64,000 nt of DNA from Gammaproteobacteria bacterium (lineage in GTDB: Bacteria; Pseudomonadota; Gammaproteobacteria; Pseudomonadales; Pseudomonadaceae): the NCBI GenBank assembly GCA_903970465.1, contig CAJCIO010000118.1:60972-124971 (forward strand), given 5' to 3'. Positions 8,732 through 16,738 of the stretch are shown here, one piece after another. Position 1 is the first letter of the stretch; every line of letters begins with the position of its first letter. The notes under the pieces were generated by a model, which saw only the letters and a list, made by a program, of their open reading frames with translations, was not told the origin of the DNA and ran no database searches. The translations under genes were made by a program, and so were the position numbers.

Positions 8732-10414
8732 TCAGTCTGCCAGCACATAAGTACCCGGCGCCGGATCTTTCGGCGGATGCAATTCGCTCCCCAAGGCCAT
8801 CCGGGTTTCACGCAACGCCCCGGAACGCTCCTGAACCCAGGCCAGCCACTGCGGCCACCAACTGCCCTCCACTGGGTTGGCATCGTAATACCAGGCGCGT
8901 GGGTCGCTGCTCATCTTGGGGTTTTCGAGGTGATTGGCCTTGGGGTTGCCCGGCGGATTGAGGATGCTCTGGATATGTCCGCTGTCGGCCAGCACAAAGC
9001 GTCGCTCGCCACCCAGCAGCAAGCTGGAGCGATACACCGAGTCCCACGGGGTAATGTGATCGTTGATGCCGGCCACGCTGAAGCTGTCGACGTTGACCTT
9101 CTGCAGATCGATCGGCGTACCGCATACCTCCAGCCCGCCCGGCCGGGTCAGCGGGTTGTGCTTGAAGAAGTCCAGCAGATCACCATGCAGTGCCGCCGAC
9201 AGGCGCGTGTTGTCGTTATTCCAGAACAGCACGTCGAAGGCTGGCGGCTCCTTGCCCAGCAGGTAATTGTTGACCCAGTAATTCCAGATCAGGTCGTTGG
9301 GCCGCATCCAGGCGAACACCCGCGCCAGCTCGCTGCCTTCGAGCACGCCCTGCTGATAGGAGCGGCGCTTGGCCGCTTCGAGTGTCTGCTCGTTGACGAA
9401 CAACGAGGCCGGGCTGTCGATATGGCTGTCTAGCAGGCTCACCAGGTAGGTCGCGCTGGACACCCGCGCCAGTTGCCGCTTGACCTGTAAATGCCCCTGT
9501 AGCGCCGCAATGCTCAAGCCGCCCGAGCAGGCGCCGACCAGGTTGACCTCACGGCTGCCGGTTATCGCGCGACAGGCGTTGAGTGCTTCTTCCAGCGCCT
9601 GCACGTAGCTCGACAGCCCCCACTCGCGGTGGCGGCCATCGGGGTTGCGCCAACTGACGACGAACGTCTGCAGATTGTGCTTGAGGGCGTACTGCGCAAA
9701 GCTGTTGGCGGGCGACAGGTCGAAGATATAGAACTTGTTGATCTGCGGGGGCACGATCAGCAACGGCCGCCGGTATTGTTTTTCACTCATCGGGCGGTAC
9801 TGGATCAGCTCCAGCATCTCATTGCGAAACACTACCGCGCCGGGCGTGGTGGCGACCGTCTTGCCGACCTCGAAAGCATGCTTGCCGATCTGGCTGGGCA
9901 GGCCGTGGTTGTGGCACAGGTCGTCGAGCAGATGATTGAGGCCCTTGACCAGGCTGGTGCCGCCGGAATTGAAGATTTCCTTGAGGGCCAGTGGATTGAG
10001 CAGCGAGTTGGTCGGCGAGAGGGCGTCGTTGACTAACGCGAAGACGAAATGCGCGCGGGCGCGATCATCTTCGGACAACTGGCTGTTATCGATCCATTGC
10101 CGGGTCTCGGTCTGCCACGCCAGGTAGGCCTGCAGGCCGCGGCGGTAGAAGGGGTTGAGCGTCCAGGTCGGGTCGCTGAAGCGCGGGTCGCCCGGGCTGG
10201 GCTCGTGCAGGGTTTCGCCCAATAGTACGCGGCCCAGCTGACTGCCCAGATTGAGCGCGTGTCGGGCGGTGTGGAGCGGATGCTTGAGGCTGTGGCGGGC
10301 AACGCTGCGCAGGGTCGAAACCAGGTCGCGCCCGCCCAGCCCGCTGATCACGCTCTGAGCGTTGATGAAGGCTGCAGTGGTGGGCACCGCAGGCGGAACA
10401 GTCTTGTTCTTCAT
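8732..10414 (-). CDS. phaC2: Class II PHA synthase PhaC2
   Basis: PhaC2 polymerises (R)-3-hydroxyacyl-CoA (C6-C14) into medium-chain-length PHA on the granule surface. The 560-residue product has the lipase-like box with catalytic cysteine (VGACSGGLS) near residue 296 and the conserved late segment GHIQSILNPPGNPKANH. The ATG at 10414 (MKNKTVPPAVPTTAA) gives the family length; 25 upstream in-frame codons do not match. It is paralogous to PhaC1 at 11451-13130. It follows phaZ on the minus strand with a family B REP pair between them. Confidence 0.96.
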   Translation of the reverse strand: MKNKTVPPAVPTTAAFINAQSVISGLGGRDLVSTLRSVARHSLKHPLHTARHALNLGSQLGRVLLGETLHEPSPGDPRFSDPTWTLNPFYRRGLQAYLAWQTETRQWIDNSQLSEDDRARAHFVFALVNDALSPTNSLLNPLALKEIFNSGGTSLVKGLNHLLDDLCHNHGLPSQIGKHAFEVGKTVATTPGAVVFRNEMLELIQYRPMSEKQYRRPLLIVPPQINKFYIFDLSPANSFAQYALKHNLQTFVVSWRNPDGRHREWGLSSYVQALEEALNACRAITGSREVNLVGACSGGLSIAALQGHLQVKRQLARVSSATYLVSLLDSHIDSPASLFVNEQTLEAAKRRSYQQGVLEGSELARVFAWMRPNDLIWNYWVNNYLLGKEPPAFDVLFWNNDNTRLSAALHGDLLDFFKHNPLTRPGGLEVCGTPIDLQKVNVDSFSVAGINDHITPWDSVYRSSLLLGGERRFVLADSGHIQSILNPPGNPKANHLENPKMSSDPRAWYYDANPVEGSWWPQWLAWVQERSGALRETRMALGSELHPPKDPAPGTYVLAD

Positions 10415-10448
10415 GGCGCTGAACTCCTGTATTTGCCGCGTATTCCCC

Positions 10449-10540
10449 CGTAGCGACGGGGCTTGCCGCCGATTCGATCTGTCAGACACCTGAGTGGTGC
10501 AGATACGATTTTTCGGGGGCGACCCCCCTCGCTACAGGGG
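10449..10540. repeat. REP pair, family B, between phaC2 and phaZ
   Basis: CCGTAGCGACGGGGCTTGCC at the left and TCGGGGGCGACCCCCCTCGCTACAGG at the right (split here as GGGGGCGACC and CCCTCGCTACAGG) form an inverted pair in the phaZ-phaC2 gap. It may act as a partial terminator or mRNA-stabilising hairpin after phaZ. Confidence 0.7.
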
Positions 10541-10561
10541 CAGGGTCGTGCATCGAATCTG

Positions 10562-11398
10562 TCACCTGGGATGAACCACGGCGCGCTGGCGCTCTTCTTC
10601 GAGGAATTTCATGATGATCGGCGCTACGGTGCCGGCGCGGGTTACCAGAAACAGGTGGCCGTCGTCGATGATGTGCAGCTGGGCGTTGGGGATGCGCCAC
10701 GCCAGCAGGCGCATGTTGACCAGCGGAATCAGCGGATCGTCGTCGCCGGCCAGTACCAGCGTCGGCTGATGGATCTTGTGCAGCCAGTGCACGCTGGTCC
10801 AACCCAGGCCTGCGAACAGTTGCCAGTAGTAACCCAATTTGCCGGACGAGCGCACCTTGCTGGCATGGGACATCGCCAGGGTGGCGTCGCGTCGAAAACT
10901 GCCGCCGTAGATTTCCGGCGCGATGCGCACTACATGGGACGGTTGGAGGTAGCGCCGCGGGCTGGCCATCAACCACAGTACCCGCGGTTTGCCCGGCACC
11001 ATCACTGCGCCAGCCGAAGTGGCCGCGAGCACCAGCTTCTTGCAGCGCTCGGGGTAAGAGTAGGCGAACTGCTGGGCCAGCGCGCCGCCCCACGACACAC
11101 CGATGACGTTGACCTGGCCATAGTCGAGGTAATCGAGCATGCGCGCGGTCAATTGCGCCAGGCCGGGGAAGCGATAAGGGCGGCCGGGGGTGGACGAGCC
11201 GCCGACCCCAGGTACGTCGAAGGCGATCACCTCCAGGTCCGGGTCCAACGCGGCGACGAACGGGAACACCAGCTCCAGGTTGGCACCGATGCCATTGAAG
11301 ATCAGCAGCGGCGTCATGTGCGGGCTGCCGGGACGTACCGCCGTGCGGATGGCCTGGCCATCGAGGTCCACGGTACGAAATATGTACGGTTGCGGCAT
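10562..11398 (-). CDS. phaZ: Intracellular PHA depolymerase PhaZ
   Basis: PhaZ hydrolyses medium-chain-length PHA to hydroxy-acids inside the cell. It is an alpha/beta hydrolase: the nucleophile elbow GVSWGGA is near residue 100 and a late catalytic histidine sits in DDGHLFLV. The 278-residue product starts MPQPYIFRTVDLDGQ at 11398; an earlier in-frame start adds only six residues. It lies between phaC1 and phaC2, the fixed order of Pseudomonas mcl-PHA clusters, and likely shares the phaC1 promoter. Confidence 0.95.
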   Translation of the reverse strand: MPQPYIFRTVDLDGQAIRTAVRPGSPHMTPLLIFNGIGANLELVFPFVAALDPDLEVIAFDVPGVGGSSTPGRPYRFPGLAQLTARMLDYLDYGQVNVIGVSWGGALAQQFAYSYPERCKKLVLAATSAGAVMVPGKPRVLWLMASPRRYLQPSHVVRIAPEIYGGSFRRDATLAMSHASKVRSSGKLGYYWQLFAGLGWTSVHWLHKIHQPTLVLAGDDDPLIPLVNMRLLAWRIPNAQLHIIDDGHLFLVTRAGTVAPIIMKFLEEERQRAVVHPR

Positions 11399-11450
11399 GC
11401 ACTCAATCCTTTGCAAGCAATGGTGGGGCGGCAGCGGCGATCGCAGTCAG

Positions 11451-13130
11451 TCAGCGTTCATGCACGTAGGTCCCGGGCGCTGCCTCGCCAGCGGCAAATG
11501 CCTTGCTGCCGAGTTGCGAGGGCGCCTTCTTGAGCTTGCCGGAGTGTTTACCCAGCCAGTCTGCCCAGTGTAGCCACCAGGAGTCAGTGTGCTTGACGGC
11601 GTTGTCTTGCCAGTCGCTCGGCGAGGGGGTGGTTTCGTCGTTGGTCATGAAGCGGGCCTTGGGGTTGCCCGGTGGATTGAGGATGCTCTGGATATGACCG
11701 CTGCTCGACAGCACGAACTCGATCTTGCCGCCGAACAGCTGCGCCGAGCGAAAGCACGAGTGCCAAGGGGTGATGTGGTCGGCGGTGCCGGCGACGCTGA
11801 AGATGTCGCACGTCACTTGCTTGAGATCGATCGGCGTGCCGCACACCTCAAGGGCACCGGCGCGGGTCAGCGGGTTGTTCTTGAACATCTCGATCAGGTC
11901 GCCGTGAAAGGCCGCGGGCAGGCGCGTGGTGTCGTTGTTCCAGAACAGGATGTCGAACACCGGCGGCTCGTTGCCCAGCAGGTAATTGTTGACCCAGTAA
12001 TTCCAGATCAGATCGTTGGGGCGCATCCAGGCGAACACCCTGGCCATGTCGCGGCCTTCAAGCACGCCGGATTGATAAGAATGGCGCTTGGCGGCTTCCA
12101 GAGTCTGCTCGTCGACGAACAGCGCCACCTGGGTGTCCAGGGTGGTATCGAGCACGCTCACCAGCAGGGTCAGGGAGTGGACTTTCGGCTGCTTGAGGGC
12201 GGCGTAGTGGCCGACCAGTGCGGTGCAGGTGATCCCTCCGGAGCAGGCGCCGAGCATGTTGATGTCCTTGCTGCCGGAAATCGCCGTGACCACGTCCACG
12301 GCTTCCTTGAGGGCGTCGATGTAGGTCGACAGGCCCCATTCGCGCTGGGCTTTGGTGGGGTTGCGCCAACTGATGATGAAGGTCGGCACGTGGTTGCGCA
12401 GGCAGAAGCGTACGAGGCTCTTGTCGGGGCTGAGGTCGAACACGTAGAACTTGTTGATCTGGGGCGGCACGATGAGCATCGGCCGCTCGAAGTTCTGCTC
12501 GGTGATGGGGGCGTACTGGATCAGCTCCAGCACGTCGTTGCGAAACACCACCGCGCCTTCGCTGGTGGCGAGGTTCTTGCCCACCTCGAAGGCATCCATG
12601 TTGACCTGGCTGGGCATACCGCCGTTTTTGACGATGTCCTTGGCCAGGTGCGAGAGGCCGTCGAGCAAGCTCTTGCCGCCGGTTTCGAAGAAGCGCTTGA
12701 CTGCTGCGGGGTTGGCGGCCCCATTGGTTGGGGCCATGGCTTCGGTCATCAGGTTGATGACGAAGTGGCCGCGGCTGATGTCCTGGGGAGAAAGCTCGCT
12801 GCCGTCCAGCCAGCTGTGCAATTCCTTGCGCCAGGCCAGGTAAGTCTGCAGGTATCGACGGTAGAGGGGGTTCTGGCTCCAGGCCGGGTCGACGAAGCGG
12901 CGGTCGTCGCTCTCCGGTTGCAGGGTGGACGAGCCCAGCAGGACGTTTTTCAGTTCCAGGCCGAAGTGCGCCACGTGGCGAGCACTGAGCAGCGGTTGAC
13001 GCAAGGCCAGGCGCAGAACCATCCGCGCGGAGGTCAGCAGGTCCTTGCGGCGCAGGCCGATCACGGGGTTCAGACCGAGGGTGTTGTGTGAGGCTTGCTG
13101 CTTGATGTCATCGGTGTTCTTGCTGCTCAT
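11451..13130 (-). CDS. phaC1: Class II PHA synthase PhaC1
   Basis: PhaC1 is the main medium-chain-length PHA synthase. The 559-residue product has the catalytic-cysteine box (LGACSGGIT) near residue 296 and the GHIQSILNPPGNPKARF segment also seen in PhaC2. The ATG at 13130 (MSSKNTDDIKQQASH) gives the family length; the frame is open 39 codons upstream with no family match. It is the first gene of phaC1-Z-C2-D and has a sigma-54-like element about 113 bases upstream. Confidence 0.96.
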   Translation of the reverse strand: MSSKNTDDIKQQASHNTLGLNPVIGLRRKDLLTSARMVLRLALRQPLLSARHVAHFGLELKNVLLGSSTLQPESDDRRFVDPAWSQNPLYRRYLQTYLAWRKELHSWLDGSELSPQDISRGHFVINLMTEAMAPTNGAANPAAVKRFFETGGKSLLDGLSHLAKDIVKNGGMPSQVNMDAFEVGKNLATSEGAVVFRNDVLELIQYAPITEQNFERPMLIVPPQINKFYVFDLSPDKSLVRFCLRNHVPTFIISWRNPTKAQREWGLSTYIDALKEAVDVVTAISGSKDINMLGACSGGITCTALVGHYAALKQPKVHSLTLLVSVLDTTLDTQVALFVDEQTLEAAKRHSYQSGVLEGRDMARVFAWMRPNDLIWNYWVNNYLLGNEPPVFDILFWNNDTTRLPAAFHGDLIEMFKNNPLTRAGALEVCGTPIDLKQVTCDIFSVAGTADHITPWHSCFRSAQLFGGKIEFVLSSSGHIQSILNPPGNPKARFMTNDETTPSPSDWQDNAVKHTDSWWLHWADWLGKHSGKLKKAPSQLGSKAFAAGEAAPGTYVHER

Positions 13131-13242
13131 CCACGACGCTCCATTGTCCAGAGGCGTGCAGTGGCCGGGGGCCTTGAAGGCTTTGACGGCACTGCTACGC
13201 CCGCGCTCGGGTAACCGGTGATCGCTATTGCCCCCAAAGTGA

Positions 13243-13258
13243 AGCACGGAGCCTGCCA
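13243..13258 (-). promoter_or_regulatory. Sigma-54-type -24/-12 promoter of phaC1
   Basis: On the minus strand the sequence TGGCAGGCTCCGTGCT matches the consensus TGGCACGNNNNTTGCW with the essential GG and GC at the correct spacing, and deviates at two positions. It lies about 113 bases upstream of the phaC1 start. RpoN-dependent PHA formation is known in P. aeruginosa. The element is read from sequence; its use here is inferred. Confidence 0.55.
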
Positions 13259-13374
13259 GTTACCAGTGGTTACGCGAGTTCGCGGCCATGCGCAAGAAAG
13301 CCTAACCCCGCCAGTTGGCAAGGTATTCGAGCAAATAGATTCAGAAGACCAACGCTAGAAAACCCAAGTAGGCC

Positions 13375-13752
13375 CTAGAGCATCAGCTTGACGACGGATT
13401 GCGCGGGGTCGCGGGTCTTGCCGGCGGCGCGCAGCTCGTCCAGATAGTCGTTCCACAGATCTTCCTGACGAACGGCAAGCTGGTACAGGTATTCCCAGGT
13501 GAACAGGCCGCTGTCGTGGCCGTCGTCGAAGGTCAATTTGAGTGCATATTGCCCGGCAGGCTCGATCTTGGTGAGACCGACGCCGAGTTTGCCGAACTGC
13601 AGGATAGGCTTACCGTGGCCTTGTACTTCAGCCGAGGGCGAGTGCACTCGCAGGAATTCGGCGGGCAAGGTGTAGGACTCCCCCGTGCCGTATTGCAAGG
13701 TGAGGGTTTTCGAGGCCTTGTGCAGGTTGATAGCGGTGGGAAGGCTGGTCAT
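13375..13752 (-). CDS. DUF971 / gamma-butyrobetaine hydroxylase-like N-terminal domain protein
   Basis: A 125-residue protein made only of the small domain otherwise found at the N-terminus of gamma-butyrobetaine hydroxylases. The family core is visible: LQYGTGESYTLPAEFLRVHSPSAE, then KLTFDDGHDSGLFTWEYLYQL split around residues 75-100. The stand-alone protein is widespread in proteobacteria, often beside hslUV, and its function is unsettled; a role in Fe-S protein metabolism has been suggested for relatives. It follows hslU on the same strand, and phaC1 follows it. Confidence 0.85.
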   Translation of the reverse strand: MTSLPTAINLHKASKTLTLQYGTGESYTLPAEFLRVHSPSAEVQGHGKPILQFGKLGVGLTKIEPAGQYALKLTFDDGHDSGLFTWEYLYQLAVRQEDLWNDYLDELRAAGKTRDPAQSVVKLML

Positions 13753-13769
13753 GGCTAGGGCTCTTGGGC

Positions 13770-13858
13770 AGCTGCGAGGTGCTAGCTGCGAGGCGCTAGC
13801 TGCAAGCTACAAGCCACAGGTGTTCAGCTTATAGCTTGCAGCTTACAGCTTGCCGCTG
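13770..13858. repeat. GCTAGCTGC/AGCTTGCAGCTT-type repeat cluster
   Basis: The gap between hslU and the DUF971 gene is made of short interleaved copies of GCTAGCTGCAAGCT-like words in both orientations (for example GCTAGCTGCAAGCTACAAGC and AGCTTATAGCTTGCAGCTTA). The same word family appears between gltB and gltD at 40149-40257. It is unrelated in sequence to the REP families A and B here and probably folds into hairpins. Confidence 0.7.
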
Positions 13859-13861
13859 CTC

Positions 13862-15196
13862 TTAAAGTATGTAGCGCGACAGATCTTCGTTCTCTGCCAG
13901 CTCGCCAAGATGGCTGTTGACGTAGTCGGCATCGATGCGGATTGGCGTCTCGCTTTGGGCGCTGGCCAGGTCTCCGGCGCTGAACGAGACTTCCTCCAGC
14001 AGGCGCTCAAGCAGCGTGTGCAGGCGACGGGCACCGATGTTCTCGGTCTTCTCGTTGACCTGCCAGGCGATCTGGGCCAGGCGCTTGATGCCTTCCGGGG
14101 CGAACTCGATGTGCAGCCCTTCGGTCTTCAGTAGCGCGACGTATTGCTCGGTGAGCGACGCATGGGGCTCGCTGAGGATGCGCTCAAAGTCTTCCGGGCT
14201 CAGGGCCTTGAGTTCGACGCGGATCGGCAGACGGCCTTGCAGCTCGGGCACCAGGTCGCTCGGCTTGCTCAGGTGGAACGCGCCCGAGGCGATGAACAGG
14301 ATGTGGTCGGTCTTGACCATGCCCAGCTTGGTATTGACCGTGCAGCCTTCGATCAACGGCAGCAAGTCGCGCTGTACGCCTTCACGGGACACATCGGCGC
14401 CGCCGACATTGCCGCGCTTGGCGACTTTGTCGATCTCGTCGATGAACACGATGCCATGCTGCTCGACCGCTTCCAGGGCAGCGGCCTTGAGCTCCTCTTC
14501 GTTGACCAGGCGCCCGGCTTCTTCTTCGCGCACCAGCTTGAGCGCTTCCTTGACCTTGAGCTTGCGGCTTTTGCGTTTGCCCTTGCCCATGTTGGCGAAC
14601 AGGCTTTGCAGCTGGTTGGTCATCTCTTCCATGCCGGGCGGCGCGGAAATATCGACGCCGGCCATCTCGGCCACTTCAATGTCGATCTCCTTGTCATCCA
14701 GTTGGCCTTCGCGCAGACGCTTGCGGAACAGCTGGCGGGTGTTGGAATCGCTCACCGGGGCTTCTTCGCTAAAGCTGCCGCGGGCCTGTGGCAACAACGC
14801 GTCGAGGATGCGTTCCTCGGCGGCGTCTTCGGCGCGATGGCGAACCTTGACGATCTCCTGCTCGCGCAGCAGCTTGAGGGCGGCGTCCGCCAGATCGCGG
14901 ATGATCGACTCGACATCACGGCCAACATAGCCGACTTCAGTGAACTTGGTTGCTTCGACCTTGATGAACGGGGCGTTGGCCAGTTTTGCCAGGCGCCGGG
15001 CGATTTCGGTCTTGCCGACGCCGGTCGGGCCGATCATCAGGATGTTCTTGGGCGTGACTTCGACGCGCAGTTCTTCAGGCAGCTGCATGCGGCGCCAGCG
15101 ATTGCGCAAGGCAATGGCGACGGCGCGCTTGGCATCGTCCTGGCCGATGATATGGCGGTTGAGTTCGTGGACGATTTCGCGGGGGGTCATGGACAT
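13862..15196 (-). CDS. hslU: HslU, ATPase subunit of the HslUV protease
   Basis: HslU is the AAA+ unfoldase that feeds substrates to HslV. The 444-residue product has Walker [10 protein letters not shown] near residue 57, Walker [10 protein letters not shown], the substrate-gripping GYVGRD pore loop and the conserved C-terminal DLSRYIL tail that docks into and activates HslV. The ATG at 15196 ([15 protein letters not shown]) matches the family start. hslV lies 126 bases upstream; the gap holds a REP-like pair. Confidence 0.97.
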   Translation of the reverse strand: MSMTPREIVHELNRHIIGQDDAKRAVAIALRNRWRRMQLPEELRVEVTPKNILMIGPTGVGKTEIARRLAKLANAPFIKVEATKFTEVGYVGRDVESIIRDLADAALKLLREQEIVKVRHRAEDAAEERILDALLPQARGSFSEEAPVSDSNTRQLFRKRLREGQLDDKEIDIEVAEMAGVDISAPPGMEEMTNQLQSLFANMGKGKRKSRKLKVKEALKLVREEEAGRLVNEEELKAAALEAVEQHGIVFIDEIDKVAKRGNVGGADVSREGVQRDLLPLIEGCTVNTKLGMVKTDHILFIASGAFHLSKPSDLVPELQGRLPIRVELKALSPEDFERILSEPHASLTEQYVALLKTEGLHIEFAPEGIKRLAQIAWQVNEKTENIGARRLHTLLERLLEEVSFSAGDLASAQSETPIRIDADYVNSHLGELAENEDLSRYIL

Positions 15197-15238
15197 GGTG
15201 TGTGTCGGCCTCGGCAAGGTTCAGTGCTCTCGGGTTTT

Positions 15239-15297
15239 GTGGGCGCGGTCGCTGCCCGCGAAGCTTTTGAAGGCTTCTCGGGCAGGTCCGCGCCCAC
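15239..15297. repeat. REP-like inverted pair between hslV and hslU
   Basis: TGTGGGCGCGGTCGCTGCCC and its near reverse complement (GGGCAGGTCCGCGCCCACA) flank a short loop. The hairpin lies inside the hslVU transcript, so it could protect or separate the two coding parts. It is a variant of REP family A. Confidence 0.75.
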
Positions 15298-15322
15298 AAG
15301 GGCAACGATCAAGAGCGACTGA

Positions 15323-15853
15323 TCACTCGGCGAGATCCTGCTCCTCGATGGTCAGGTTATGGTTGGTGAACACGCAGATGTCGCCGGCGATACCCAAGGC
15401 GGTTTCGGCGATTTCCCGTGCACCCAGGTCGGTTTTCATCAGCAGCGCGCGGGCGGCAGCCTGGGCGAAGGCGCCGCCGGAACCCATGGCGATCAGGCCG
15501 TCTTCGGGTTCGACGACGTCGCCGTTACCGGTAATGATCAGAGAGGCATCCTTGTTGGCCACGGCAAGCATGGCTTCGAGGCGGCTCAGAGAGCGATCGG
15601 TACGCCATTCCTTGGCCAGTTCGACGGCGGCGCGCACCAGATGGCCCTGGTGTTTTTCGAGCTGGCTTTCAAAGCGCTCGAACAGGGTGAAGGCGTCGGC
15701 GGTGGCACCAGCGAAACCGGCGATGACCTGACCGTGGTACAGGCGACGGACCTTTTTGGCGTTGCCTTTCATCACGGTATTACCGAGGGAAACCTGGCCG
15801 TCGCCGCCCATGACGACTTTGCCGTGACGGCGGACTGAAACGATGGTGGTCAA
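15323..15853 (-). CDS. hslV: HslV, threonine peptidase subunit of the HslUV protease
   Basis: HslV is the double-ring peptidase core, with N-terminal Thr nucleophile exposed after removal of Met. The 176-residue product begins [20 protein letters not shown], exactly the family start, but the initiation codon is TTG (15853-15851) rather than ATG, with GGAGA seven bases upstream. The [15 protein letters not shown] motif near the middle is also family-typical. First gene of hslVU; a consensus heat-shock promoter lies 46-73 bases upstream. Confidence 0.96.
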   Translation of the reverse strand: MTTIVSVRRHGKVVMGGDGQVSLGNTVMKGNAKKVRRLYHGQVIAGFAGATADAFTLFERFESQLEKHQGHLVRAAVELAKEWRTDRSLSRLEAMLAVANKDASLIITGNGDVVEPEDGLIAMGSGGAFAQAAARALLMKTDLGAREIAETALGIAGDICVFTNHNLTIEEQDLAE

Positions 15854-15898
15854 GGGAGAGTCTCCACGCAGCGGGGCGAAAATGCCTTATGCAAACTC

Positions 15899-15926
15899 AT
15901 ATGGGGGTGTGGCAGGGGATTTCAAG
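15899..15926 (-). promoter_or_regulatory. RpoH (sigma-32) heat-shock promoter of hslVU
   Basis: On the minus strand: CTTGAAA (15926-15920), a 13-base spacer, then CCCCATAT (15906-15899). This matches the sigma-32 consensus CTTGAAA-N13/14-CCCCATNT at every defined position. It stands upstream of hslV, a classic heat-shock operon. Confidence 0.9.
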
Positions 15927-15964
15927 CTTTGGGGATGATGGGTTTCGTCCGGCATGTGTGGCGT

Positions 15965-16020
15965 CTTCGCGGGCAAGCCTTGCTCCCACAGACCTGTGGG
16001 AGCAAGGCTTGCCCGCGAAG
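15965..16020. repeat. Perfect 27-bp palindrome (REP family A pair)
   Basis: Arms 15965-15991 and 15994-16020 are exact reverse complements separated by only two bases. The arm is the full-length family A REP (CTTCGCGGGCAAGCC ... CTCCCACAG). It lies between the SPOR-protein stop and the hslV heat-shock promoter, where it could end upstream transcription. This is the most symmetric REP in the window. Confidence 0.92.
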
Positions 16021-16050
16021 GGGCCCCGCAGAGCCCCACAACAATCAGCG

Positions 16051-16737
16051 TTACTGCCGAGTCTGACGCTGTTGCAGCAGCAGATTATTGAAGCCGCTGC
16101 CCGCCAGTTGCTTCTGCGCGGTGGTGAGCTGCTCGCGGTTGCTGAACGGGCCGACCAGCACGCGGTACCAGGTATCGTCCTTGACCGTGCCGGACTCGAC
16201 ATTCACGCCCTGGCCCAGCAGCAGAATCTGCGCCCGCACCTTGTCAGCGTCGCTCTTGTTGCGGAACGAGCCGGCCTGCAGGAAGAACTGCGTGGTCGCT
16301 GCCGGTTTGACGATGGCTGGCGCTGGCGGCGGCGTTTGCCCGCTCAGCGCCGCTTGGGCACGGGCGGTGTCGATCTTCGCCGCTTCAGCCGGAGTGACCG
16401 GCGGTTGTGCAGGCACCGGCGGGGTTTTCTCCGGCACTGCATCAGGCGGCACGATGACCTCCGACTCCGGCAGCAGGGTGTAGAAGTCATACTTGGGCTT
16501 GACCGGCACCTGCGGACTGGGCGGCGTCTTGTTGGCTTCGAGGATTTTCGCCGCCTTGGCTTCTTCGCGGCTGCGCTTGACGTCTTCCTTGCCCGGTTCG
16601 AGCTTCATCAGAAAGACGATGAATGCGCCCACCGTGAGGCCGATCGCCATCCACAACCAGCCGGGGATCGGCTTTTTGGCTGGAGCGGAATTGCGGCTGG
16701 CGCCACGCTTGGGAGCAGGTTTTTTCTTGGCGGCCAA
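16051..16737 (-). CDS. FtsN-like SPOR-domain membrane protein
   Basis: A 228-residue bitopic protein: short basic cytoplasmic N-terminus (AAKKKPAPKRGASRN), one membrane helix at about 25-43 (GWLWMAIGLTVGAFIVFL), a long Pro/Ala-rich periplasmic linker and a C-terminal SPOR domain from about residue 148 (FFLQAGSFRNKSDADKVRAQ), which binds denuded septal peptidoglycan. The initiator is TTG, one base after the argS stop, so it is probably co-transcribed with argS. In PAO1 the argS-hslV gap holds a similar protein. It could be the FtsN equivalent, but this is not proven by sequence. Confidence 0.88.
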   Translation of the reverse strand: MAAKKKPAPKRGASRNSAPAKKPIPGWLWMAIGLTVGAFIVFLMKLEPGKEDVKRSREEAKAAKILEANKTPPSPQVPVKPKYDFYTLLPESEVIVPPDAVPEKTPPVPAQPPVTPAEAAKIDTARAQAALSGQTPPPAPAIVKPAATTQFFLQAGSFRNKSDADKVRAQILLLGQGVNVESGTVKDDTWYRVLVGPFSNREQLTTAQKQLAGSGFNNLLLQQRQTRQ

Positions 16738-16738
16738 C

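Noticed and set aside
8147..9433. Plus-strand open frame (428 codons) through the 93-bp repeats and into phaC2
   Set aside because: The open frame results from a repeat length divisible by three plus the antisense of phaC2. There is no family match, so I treat it as non-coding, although the repeated TAGGAGG-ATG is noted in findings.
14144..15322. Long plus-strand frame opposite hslU
   Set aside because: Antisense shadow of hslU; no family match and no ribosome site.
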